Below are positions 7,349 through 12,642 of a stretch of DNA of 12,642 nucleotides, piece after piece; positions within the stretch are counted from its first letter, which is position 1; each line of letters opens with the position of its first letter. The DNA is taken from assembly GCA_002352135.1 (NCBI GenBank), contig DEHW01000196.1, forward strand, positions 8,576-21,217. The letters run 5' to 3'. The notes under the pieces are model-generated. The model was not told where the DNA came from. It saw only the letters and a list, made by a program, of their open reading frames with translations, and did no database searches. Source of the stretch: Lysobacterales bacterium UBA2790 (lineage in GTDB: Bacteria > Pseudomonadota > Gammaproteobacteria > Xanthomonadales > Xanthomonadaceae). Made by a program: the position numbers and the translations under genes.

Positions 7349-8573
7349 AGCCCATTTCCAGAAACCACCCCATCGCCAGTGCCGTCGAAACCAAGGTGAT
7401 GGGCACTCCAACTCTGGCGAAGTCGATGAAGCCCAGCCGAATCTGCAGCTCGCCGGCGCGTTCCGCCACGATTAGATTGGCCAGACTGCCGATCAGCATG
7501 AAATTCCCGGCGAGGGTCGAGAATACCGCCAACATGCTCAGGGTCTGGTCACTCATGCCAGACCACATTTCCACCAGCAGGACAACCAATGGCACGTTGC
7601 CAATCGTGTTGCTGCCCAACAGGGACAGCGGCACCAACTGACTGAGGCGATCCGGTGACCAGCCGCCCGAGGCAAGATGATGCATGCCCTCACGCGCCAA
7701 GGGTTGGGTGCCGAATGCCGCCGTCACCACAAACAGGCTGCTGATCAACAACAGCAGTCCCCAATCAATCCGCCGCAGCAGGTCCTCAAGACGCAAGCGA
7801 CGCCCCCACAGCAGCAGACAGGCAATCGCCAAGGCCGCCAAGTCACGCTGCCCATCCAAGGCCAGCATAGCCATCAAAACCGCCAGCAAGGCGAGGACGC
7901 TTTTCCAGACCAGACATCGATGCACGCTTGGCGCCGCAATGCCGGGCCACACATCTTTGGCATCGGTAACCGGCCGCAAGGCGGAAGCCCACAGCCAACG
8001 GATCACCAGAAAGGTAACGACCAGCGCAAGCACTGACGGCACGGCGGCGATCTGTAGATAGCCCAGAAAGTCCAACCCGCCCAGCTCACCAATCAGGAGG
8101 TTTTGCGGATTGCCGATCAGACTCGCCGCCGATCCCGCATTGCTCGCCATCGCCGTGGCAAGAAGATACGGACGCGAATCCAGACCACGCGACTGCACGC
8201 CCACCACAAGCAAGGGCACCAAGGCATAAACGACGATGTCGTTCACCAGTAAGGCCGAAAGCAGGCCAACAACACCAACCACAAGCGCGAGCAGCATTGT
8301 CGGGCTGATCCGCAAGCGTGAGATCCACGCGGCAACAGCCGCGAAGGCACCCGACTCAGCAAAGTGCGCACCGATCAGCATCAAGGCAAACAGCAGGGTC
8401 AAGGTTGGCCAATCGACGCTGGCGGCCAGCCCCTGCGGCAACGCGCCGATCAGTAGCAGCAAGGCCGCGCCGGAGAGCGCCATGGCCGTACGCCCCACGC
8501 GCAAACCAGGAACCCGTCCCACGGCCATGCCCAGGTAGACCAACACGAACACAACCGCGACCAAAGTTCCCAT
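7338..8573 (-). CDS. SLC13/ArsB-type (ion transporter superfamily) inner-membrane permease
   Basis: This is a 411-residue polytopic membrane protein with about 10-12 hydrophobic segments. Its landmarks recur in the two halves: NDIVVY (111-116) and [20 protein letters not shown] (144-163) in the first, and [13 protein letters not shown] (321-333) and [18 protein letters not shown] (354-371) in the second. The paired Asn/Gly/Ser-rich re-entrant loops are typical of the ion transporter superfamily (DASS/SLC13, ArsB, NhaD); E. coli YbiR is a similar-looking orphan. Substrate (an anion, or Na+/H+ exchange) cannot be decided. The ATG at 8571-8573 has AAGGA five bases upstream. The frame stays open for 285 more codons upstream, but that part is antisense to ubiE and is excluded. 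The gene ends inside the start of elaA, so the two probably form an operon. Confidence 0.9.
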   Translation of the reverse strand: MGTLVAVVFVLVYLGMAVGRVPGLRVGRTAMALSGAALLLLIGALPQGLAASVDWPTLTLLFALMLIGAHFAESGAFAAVAAWISRLRISPTMLLALVVGVVGLLSALLVNDIVVYALVPLLVVGVQSRGLDSRPYLLATAMASNAGSAASLIGNPQNLLIGELGGLDFLGYLQIAAVPSVLALVVTFLVIRWLWASALRPVTDAKDVWPGIAAPSVHRCLVWKSVLALLAVLMAMLALDGQRDLAALAIACLLLWGRRLRLEDLLRRIDWGLLLLISSLFVVTAAFGTQPLAREGMHHLASGGWSPDRLSQLVPLSLLGSNTIGNVPLVVLLVEMWSGMSDQTLSMLAVFSTLAGNFMLIGSLANLIVAERAGELQIRLGFIDFARVGVPITLVSTALAMGWFLEMGYVW

Positions 8574-8625
8574 GAATGTCCTTGGCGATTCAGGACGCGC
8601 ACCGATGACGAGCACGCCGCCGAGG

Positions 8626-8631
8626 ATTGTA
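8626..8631 (-). promoter_or_regulatory. Candidate -10 element for the permease-elaA operon
   Basis: On the minus strand the hexamer reads TACAAT, five of six matches to the sigma-70 -10 consensus, placing a start of transcription near 8619 and a leader of about 45 bases. The -35 region is poor, so a full promoter is not secured. Confidence 0.35.
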
Positions 8632-8653
8632 TGCGTGCGAGGCGTGCGGAAGG

Positions 8654-8662
8654 TGGGATAAT
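8654..8662 (+). promoter_or_regulatory. Candidate extended -10 promoter for ubiE
   Basis: TGGGATAAT matches an extended -10 (TGn plus GATAAT, 8657-8662). There is no recognisable -35, as is common for extended -10 promoters. Transcription would start at about 8669-8670, which is the A of the ubiE ATG, predicting a leaderless or nearly leaderless message. It is back to back with the minus-strand TACAAT at 8626-8631. Confidence 0.35.
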
Positions 8663-8669
8663 CGGGCCC

Positions 8670-9446
8670 ATGAACACATCCAAAGACAGCGCTTCCAAGC
8701 ACGCCGAAGACACCACACATTTCGGCTTTCGTGATGTTCCGGTCGCCCAGAAGCAGAAGCTGGTCGGTCAGGTTTTCAGCTCGGTCGCGCGCAATTACGA
8801 CTTGATGAATGACCTCATGAGCTTTGGCATCCATCGGCTCTGGAAGCGCTATTTCGTCGGCACCAGTGGTGTGAAACGCGGTGATCGTGTGCTCGATCTG
8901 GCGGGTGGCACGGGTGACATCGCCGCCCTGCTGCAAGATCGCGTTGGCGACAGCGGTTCGGTGGTATTGGGCGACATCAATGGTGAAATGCTGCGCGTTG
9001 GTCGTGATCGCCTGACGGATCGCGGTCTTGTACGTCGCTTGCAATACACGCAGGTCAACGCCGAGGCCCTGCCTTTCCCTGATCAGAGTTTTGATCTCGT
9101 CACCATTGCGTTTGGTCTGCGCAATGTGACCGACAAGCAGAAGGCGTTGGCAGAGATGTGCCGCGTGCTGAAAATCGGCGGTCGTGGCTTGGTGCTTGAG
9201 TTTTCTGAAGTCCGCAATGAAGCCTTTCGTAAACTCTACGACTTGCACAGCTTCCAGATCCTGCCGCGCTTGGGACAACTTTTTGCGGGAGACGGCGACA
9301 GTTACCAGTATCTGGCTGAGTCGATCCGCAGACACCCGCCGCAGGAAACCTTGCGCAGCATGATGCAAGACGCCGGATTCAGCCGTTGCGACTATCGCAA
9401 TCTGACCGGCGGCATCGTCGCGATCCACTCCGGATACCGCGTCTGA
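8670..9446 (+). CDS. ubiE: Ubiquinone/menaquinone C-methyltransferase
   Basis: This is a 258-residue SAM-dependent C-methyltransferase that acts on the benzoquinol (or demethylmenaquinol) ring in quinone biosynthesis (E. coli UbiE is 251). Both family signatures are present: [17 protein letters not shown] (43-59) and [16 protein letters not shown] (165-180; Ile replaces the usual Pro of VLKPGG). The SAM-binding motif is [12 protein letters not shown] (74-85), followed by [15 protein letters not shown] (141-155). The ATG at 8670 is preferred to an in-frame ATG at 8631 because family N-termini align here (THFGFRDV, 16-23). The only purine-rich stretch (AAGGTGG) ends 13 bases upstream, too far for a normal ribosome site. 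The gene is divergent from the permease operon and followed by the manganese riboswitch. A GGG/CCC-rich mini-hairpin at 9463-9473 after the stop is too weak to call a terminator. Confidence 0.97.
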   Translation: MNTSKDSASKHAEDTTHFGFRDVPVAQKQKLVGQVFSSVARNYDLMNDLMSFGIHRLWKRYFVGTSGVKRGDRVLDLAGGTGDIAALLQDRVGDSGSVVLGDINGEMLRVGRDRLTDRGLVRRLQYTQVNAEALPFPDQSFDLVTIAFGLRNVTDKQKALAEMCRVLKIGGRGLVLEFSEVRNEAFRKLYDLHSFQILPRLGQLFAGDGDSYQYLAESIRRHPPQETLRSMMQDAGFSRCDYRNLTGGIVAIHSGYRV

Positions 9447-9510
9447 GGTGCCGACTGACGCCCCCTATCAGGGTATTCAAGCCCACGGTGACGAGCTAAA
9501 CTTCGCGCCT

Positions 9511-9623
9511 CCATCGGGGAGTAGTTCGCGGGCCAATAGCCCGTCGCGTGTCAACACACTTGGTCGGCAGACCATGGCACGCGAGACCACTGGCCAGCTG
9601 GCCACGTCGAGCAAGACCGCTGG
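9511..9623 (+). promoter_or_regulatory. yybP-ykoY manganese riboswitch aptamer
   Basis: The conserved L1 sequences GGGGAGTAG (9516-9524) and GCAAGACC (9611-9618) are both present and lie opposite each other. Helices assigned by hand: P1 CCATCGG/CCGCTGG (9511-9517 with 9617-9623, six of seven pairs); P2 CGGGC/GCCCG around CAATA; P3.1 CGCGTG/CACGCG (9545-9550 with 9578-9583); L3 beginning TCAACACAC (9551-9559); P3 TGGTC/GACCA around GGCA; and P4, the self-complementary TGGCCAGCTGGCCA (9591-9604). This matches the known four-way-junction fold whose L1 and L3 loops hold Mn2+. It lies 76 bases before a UPF0016 manganese exporter gene, the usual partner. In known proteobacterial cases Mn2+ turns the gene on. 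A second GAGACC at 9583-9588 lies in the P3.1-P4 junction and is probably coincidental. A weak TAAACT (9497-9502) could be the -10 element. Confidence 0.93.
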
Positions 9624-9641
9624 TTGATGCAGTCCACCCGT

Positions 9642-9681
9642 GGCCGGGTCATGGACGGCATCAGCCTTGCGTGACCCGGCC
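9642..9681 (+). promoter_or_regulatory. 10-base-pair hairpin in the riboswitch expression platform
   Basis: GGCCGGGTCA (9642-9651) and TGACCCGGCC (9672-9681) are perfect complements around a 20-base loop. It lies between the aptamer and the ribosome site (GGAA, 9691-9694). It ends 19 bases before the ATG and has no T-run, so it is not a standard terminator. Its left arm overlaps CGTGGCC (9639-9645), which could instead pair with GGCCACG (9600-9606) in P4. The two states are mutually exclusive. Confidence 0.6.
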
Positions 9682-9699
9682 TCGTACTTTGGAACTCCG

Positions 9700-10263
9700 A
9701 TGGAAGCCCTGTTGATTTCCACCGCTCTGGTGGCCGTTGCCGAAATTGGCGACAAGACCCAATTGCTGTCCCTCATTCTCGCTGCGCGCTATCGCCAGTT
9801 CTGGCCCATTGCCTGGGGAATCCTGCTCGCCACCCTCCTGAATCACGCACTGGCAGGCTGGATCGGCTCGTGGGTCGCCAGCCTGTTTGATGCTCAAACA
9901 CTGCGATGGGCGCTGGTCGTGTCCTTGCTGGCGATGGCGGTATGGACCTTGATCCCCGACAAACTCGACGAAGACGATGCGCCGAAGCCGCGATTCGGGC
10001 CTTTTGTCACTACCACGCTGGCCTTTTTTCTCGCCGAGATGGGCGACAAGACCCAGATCGCCACGGTATTGCTGGCGGCGGAGTATCGGCCACTGAGCAT
10101 GGTGGTGGCCGGAACCACGTTGGGCATGTTGGTGGCGAACCTGCCTGTCGTCGCGCTGGGTGCGCGCTTTGCCGACCGACTGCCGCTGCGCTATGCGCGT
10201 TGGACGGCAGCCGGTCTATTTCTGTTTCTTGCCATCGCTGCCGCATGGCCGAAAACCGCGTGA
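9700..10263 (+). CDS. mneA: UPF0016/GDT1-family manganese exporter (MneA-like)
   Basis: This is a 187-residue inner-membrane protein with about six hydrophobic helices in two homologous halves. Each half carries the family hallmark E-x-G-D-K-T: EIGDKTQ (15-21) and EMGDKTQ (113-119). These acidic motifs form the cation pathway. Known relatives are Vibrio cholerae MneA, yeast Gdt1 and human TMEM165, which move Mn2+ (and Ca2+ in eukaryotes). The halves are joined by a charged cytoplasmic loop (DKLDEDDAPKPR, 87-98). The start is the ATG at 9700 with GGAA six bases upstream. The longer in-frame start at 9640 would translate through the regulatory hairpin. The manganese riboswitch directly upstream supports Mn2+ as substrate and predicts induction by excess Mn2+. 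The seven bases spanning the start (9697-9703) are complementary to the 5' strand of aptamer helix P1. Confidence 0.94.
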   Translation: MEALLISTALVAVAEIGDKTQLLSLILAARYRQFWPIAWGILLATLLNHALAGWIGSWVASLFDAQTLRWALVVSLLAMAVWTLIPDKLDEDDAPKPRFGPFVTTTLAFFLAEMGDKTQIATVLLAAEYRPLSMVVAGTTLGMLVANLPVVALGARFADRLPLRYARWTAAGLFLFLAIAAAWPKTA

Positions 10264-10371
10264 GCGCCTGCAGCTTGCGGCGCATGGACGGGTAACCTAA
10301 CCTCGCAGGCTGGCCGAACCACTGCGGGGACAGCCGGTACGCAGGTCAGATGTGTTGGGCAACATCAGGTC

Positions 10372-10401
10372 GTGGGTCAGGATGAACCCACATGGATTTT
10401 T
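10372..10401 (+). terminator. Terminator- or attenuator-like hairpin in the nupC leader
   Basis: GTGGGT (10372-10377) and ACCCAC (10386-10391) pair around an 8-base loop. A run of five T follows at 10397-10401, with about five bases between stem and T-run. A second hairpin, GATGT/ACATC (10349-10353 with 10362-10366), lies just upstream. It is 108 bases after the exporter stop and 42 bases before the nupC start. It could end the exporter transcript or attenuate nupC. The stem is short, so strength is doubtful. The rest of 10264-10443 shows no gene. Confidence 0.35.
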
Positions 10402-10443
10402 CGGGGAAGTGAACTGACCGCTCAGGTCATTCGGGGGATTGGC

Positions 10444-11745
10444 ATGTTGGACGTTCTGTTTGGCCTGTTTGGACTCGCCTCGTTGTTGGGTATCGCGTGG
10501 GCGTTCTCCGACAACAAACGCAAGGTGGACTGGAAACTTGTGGGCACCGGCGTGCTGTTGCAGTTGGGCTTCGCCTCGGTCGTCCTGCTCACGCCCTGGG
10601 GTGCCAAGGTGTTTGACGCCTTGGCGCACGGCTTCGTCAAACTGTCTTCCTTCACCGCCGAAGGCTCCAAGCTGATCTTTGGCGACCTGGTGGACATGAG
10701 CAAATTCGGTTTCATTTTTGCCTTCCAGGTGTTGCCCACGATCATTTTCTTTGCGGCCTTCATGGCGGTGCTGTATCACCTTGGCGTGATGCAATACATC
10801 GTGCGCGGTATGACCTGGGCGATCACCAAAGTCATGCGCGTGTCCGGCGCAGAAACCACCTCGGTGTGCGCCAGCGTCTTCATTGGCCAGACAGAAGCAC
10901 CACTGACGGTGCGCCCGTACATCGGTCGCATGACCAACTCCGAACTGCTGACCATGATGATCGGCGGCATGGCGCATATCGCCGGTGGTGTCATGGCGAC
11001 CTATATCCTGATGCTGGGCGGCAGCGACCCGGAAGCGCAGGCGATGTTTGCCAAGCACTTCCTCGCCGCATCGATCATGGCCGCACCAGCGACCCTGATC
11101 ATCGCCAAGATCCTGATTCCCGAAGTCGGTGAGCCGCTGACCCATGGGTCGGTCAAGGTGCATGTCGAGAAAACCACCGCGAACGTCATTGACGCCGCCG
11201 CCAGCGGCGCTGCGGATGGCTTGAAGCTGGCGCTGAACATCGCCGCGATGCTGCTGGCCTTCACCGCGCTGATCGCGTTGTTGAACGCCATCATCGCCTG
11301 GGGCGGCGATGTCACCGGTCTGACCGCGTGGATCAACGCCGGTCGCGAGACGCCCTTCGCTTTCAATTTGGGCAGTTTGCTCGGCGTGGTGCTATCGCCG
11401 ATTGCCTGGCTGATTGGCGTGCCCTGGGAAGACGCCATCATTGCCGGTGGCTTGATCGGGCAGAAGATCGTCCTCAACGAATTCATCGCCTACGGTCAGC
11501 TGGCCGACGTGCCCGTGGGTGACGGCGCTGGCGCAATCAGCATGCAGACCAAGTTGATCCTCACCTATGCGCTCTGCGGTTTTGCCAACTTCAGCTCGAT
11601 CGCCATCCAGATTGGTGGCATCGGCGGACTGGCACCCGAGCGTCGTCCTGATCTGGCGCGTTTCGGTTTGCGCGCCGTCCTGGGCGGCAGTATCGCCACC
11701 TTCATGACCGCGACCATCGCGGGCGTACTGACCAAGTTCGTCTGA
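10444..11745 (+). CDS. nupC: NupC-type concentrative nucleoside transporter (CNT family)
   Basis: This is a 433-residue inner-membrane carrier that takes up nucleosides with a coupling cation (H+ or Na+). CNT hallmarks: GQTEAPLTVRPYI (148-160) in the first re-entrant hairpin region, KIVLNEFIAYGQL (341-353) and CGFANFSSIAIQIGGIG (378-394). Thr at the fourth residue of the GQ-T-E-A-P box, and the nucleoside-contacting Glu/Asn of the NEF box, are as expected. The ATG at 10444 is chosen because GGGGG lies about six bases upstream and the first helix (MLDVLFGLFGLASLLGIAWAF) begins there. An in-frame upstream ATG at 10372 would put the leader hairpin inside the gene. Ribokinase follows after 13 bases, giving an uptake-and-salvage operon. 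Nucleoside specificity and coupling ion cannot be read from sequence alone. Confidence 0.96.
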   Translation: MLDVLFGLFGLASLLGIAWAFSDNKRKVDWKLVGTGVLLQLGFASVVLLTPWGAKVFDALAHGFVKLSSFTAEGSKLIFGDLVDMSKFGFIFAFQVLPTIIFFAAFMAVLYHLGVMQYIVRGMTWAITKVMRVSGAETTSVCASVFIGQTEAPLTVRPYIGRMTNSELLTMMIGGMAHIAGGVMATYILMLGGSDPEAQAMFAKHFLAASIMAAPATLIIAKILIPEVGEPLTHGSVKVHVEKTTANVIDAAASGAADGLKLALNIAAMLLAFTALIALLNAIIAWGGDVTGLTAWINAGRETPFAFNLGSLLGVVLSPIAWLIGVPWEDAIIAGGLIGQKIVLNEFIAYGQLADVPVGDGAGAISMQTKLILTYALCGFANFSSIAIQIGGIGGLAPERRPDLARFGLRAVLGGSIATFMTATIAGVLTKFV

Positions 11746-11758
11746 GGACGTGTTTCAG

Positions 11759-12642
11759 ATGGCTGTGGTCGTGGTCGGCTCCTACAACCAGGACATGGTG
11801 TGGCGCACCGCACAGTTCCCGGTGCCGGGCGAAACGCGTCTGGGTGAATTCGCCAGTGGCCCCGGCGGTAAAGGCTTCAATCAAGCGATTGCCGCCTGCC
11901 GCCAAGGCGTCGAGACACATTTCGTTGGCGCGATTGGCGCCGACTCGCTCGGGCGAGAGATGCTGGCGCTGGCCGAGCGAGAGGGTCTGCACACGCATTG
12001 CGAGCAGCATGCGTTGCTGGCGACAGGAACTGCGGCGATTCTTGTCGATGCCCGGGCGCAGAATCTGATCGTCGTGGGACCGGGTGCCAATGCAGCACTC
12101 TCGATAGCCCACATCGAAGCAGAGCGTGATTGTCTGCAGCGCGTGGCGCGCGTTCTGGTGACGCAGCATGAAGTCGCCTTTGCGGCCTCGGCGGCAGCGC
12201 AGGCACTGGCGAAAGCGGCCAACGTGGTTTGCCTGCACAATCCGGCTCCGCCCGTGCCGGACGACATCGCACAAAAGCTTTGTCGCCAGGCCGACATCCT
12301 GACACCCAACGAAACCGAGTTCGCGCACTTACTGGGGCTGGCTCAAGGGCGGGACATCGATGCCTCGACCCTGAGTTCGCAATCCGATGCGCAGTTGCAC
12401 ATGTGGTGTCGGACGATCAGTGACGCCACCGTGGTCATTACGCTTGGCGCGCACGGGGCATTCGTTTCGCATGCCGACAGCAATCGGCGGGGTGACGCGG
12501 TGGCGTGCTACCGCGTCAAGCCCTGCGCCGTAAACGCCATCGATACGACCGGCGCTGGTGACGCCTTCAGCGGCGCACTGGCTGCCGCGCTAGTCAGCGC
12601 GCCGGACTCGCCGTTTGCGCAGGTGGTGGCGCAGGCCAGCAA
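11759..12642 (+). CDS. rbsK: Ribokinase, PfkB family (cut by right edge)
   Basis: There are 294 open codons running off the right edge, nearly a full ribokinase (about 300-310 residues). The enzyme phosphorylates ribose to ribose-5-phosphate. Motifs: GSYNQD (7-12, sugar contact), GGKGFNQA (36-43, ribokinase form of the first PfkB signature), HNPAPP (160-165), LTPNETE (181-187, the TPNE box) and DTTGAGDAFSG (262-272) with catalytic Asp268 and the anion hole. The ATG at 11759 is 13 bases after the nupC stop. GAGGA (11744-11748) overlaps that stop and serves as ribosome site. Placement after nupC suggests it handles ribose freed from imported nucleosides. A nucleoside hydrolase gene just outside the window would complete the pathway. 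Phosphorylation of another sugar or of a nucleoside is possible, since PfkB members vary. Confidence 0.95.
   Translation, partial: MAVVVVGSYNQDMVWRTAQFPVPGETRLGEFASGPGGKGFNQAIAACRQGVETHFVGAIGADSLGREMLALAEREGLHTHCEQHALLATGTAAILVDARAQNLIVVGPGANAALSIAHIEAERDCLQRVARVLVTQHEVAFAASAAAQALAKAANVVCLHNPAPPVPDDIAQKLCRQADILTPNETEFAHLLGLAQGRDIDASTLSSQSDAQLHMWCRTISDATVVITLGAHGAFVSHADSNRRGDAVACYRVKPCAVNAIDTTGAGDAFSGALAAALVSAPDSPFAQVVAQAS

Noticed and set aside
8631..8669. Earlier ATG for ubiE adding 13 residues
   Set aside because: The added residues are not part of the family, and the extension would place the likely -10 element inside the coding sequence.
8574..9428. In-frame minus-strand extension of the permease by 285 codons
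   Set aside because: It is entirely antisense to ubiE, which has all family motifs. The extension reads as low-order polar sequence with no membrane or domain pattern, and the ATG at 8573 has a strong ribosome site.
9463..9473. CCCT/AGGG hairpin after ubiE as a terminator
   Set aside because: It has only four base pairs, a three-base loop and no T-run.
9583..9588. GAGACC as the 3' L1 element of the riboswitch
   Set aside because: Using it leaves P1 with a two-by-two mismatch and drops P4. GCAAGACC at 9611-9618 fits the consensus and closes P1 with six of seven pairs.
9640..9699. Earlier start for the manganese exporter adding 20 residues
   Set aside because: It lies within the riboswitch expression-platform hairpin. 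The ATG at 9700 has a ribosome site, and the first helix begins there.
10297..11163. Minus-strand ORF of 288 codons rich in His, Gln and Gly
   Set aside because: It lies antisense to nupC. The unusual composition is what the codon bias of a GC-rich membrane-protein gene gives on the opposite strand; no domain is visible.
11702..12328. Minus-strand ORF of 208 codons opposite ribokinase
   Set aside because: It is antisense to a ribokinase with intact PfkB signatures and shows no domain of its own.

Overview
The window looks like ordinary chromosome from a GC-rich gammaproteobacterium, most probably of the order Lysobacterales (Xanthomonadales). That placement is an inference from the protein repertoire (ubiquinone UbiE, ElaA, PEP carboxylase, a NupC-type nucleoside carrier next to ribokinase) and from the general feel of the proteins. 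No 16S or other decisive marker is present. I see no IS element, integrase, CRISPR array, tRNA or rRNA, and no defence locus.

Layout. Positions 1-1442 (minus) hold the N-terminal half of PEP carboxylase (ppc), which runs off the left edge. Upstream of it, on the same strand, is a 987-residue cyclic-di-GMP enzyme with tandem GAF, GGDEF and EAL domains (1547-4510). A 267-base divergent region separates it from a secreted, beta-rich protein of unknown function (4778-5737, plus). A two-helix membrane protein (5918-6259, minus) converges on that gene. It is divergent from a stand-alone Rieske ferredoxin (6512-6856, plus). Next comes a minus-strand pair, an SLC13/ArsB-like permease and an ElaA-type acetyltransferase, overlapping by 11 bases (8573 down to 6869). 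ubiE (8670-9446, plus) is divergent from this pair.

The strongest regulatory element is a yybP-ykoY (manganese) riboswitch at 9511-9623, in front of a UPF0016/MneA manganese exporter (9700-10263). Its helices can be assigned by hand. The 5' strand of the closing helix P1 is also perfectly complementary, over 7 bases, to the sequence spanning the exporter start codon, which suggests a simple translational switch. The right end carries a nucleoside uptake and salvage operon: nupC (10444-11745) and, 13 bases later, ribokinase (11759 to beyond the right edge).

How the genes fit together. The loci look like independent housekeeping and signalling units: anaplerotic carbon fixation (ppc), c-di-GMP turnover, quinone synthesis (ubiE), manganese homeostasis (riboswitch plus exporter) and nucleoside/ribose use (nupC-rbsK). 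I found no convincing previously undescribed multi-gene system. The items most worth a second look are the riboswitch switching model, the internally duplicated sensor module of the c-di-GMP enzyme, the orphan secreted protein and the possibly leaderless ubiE transcript.
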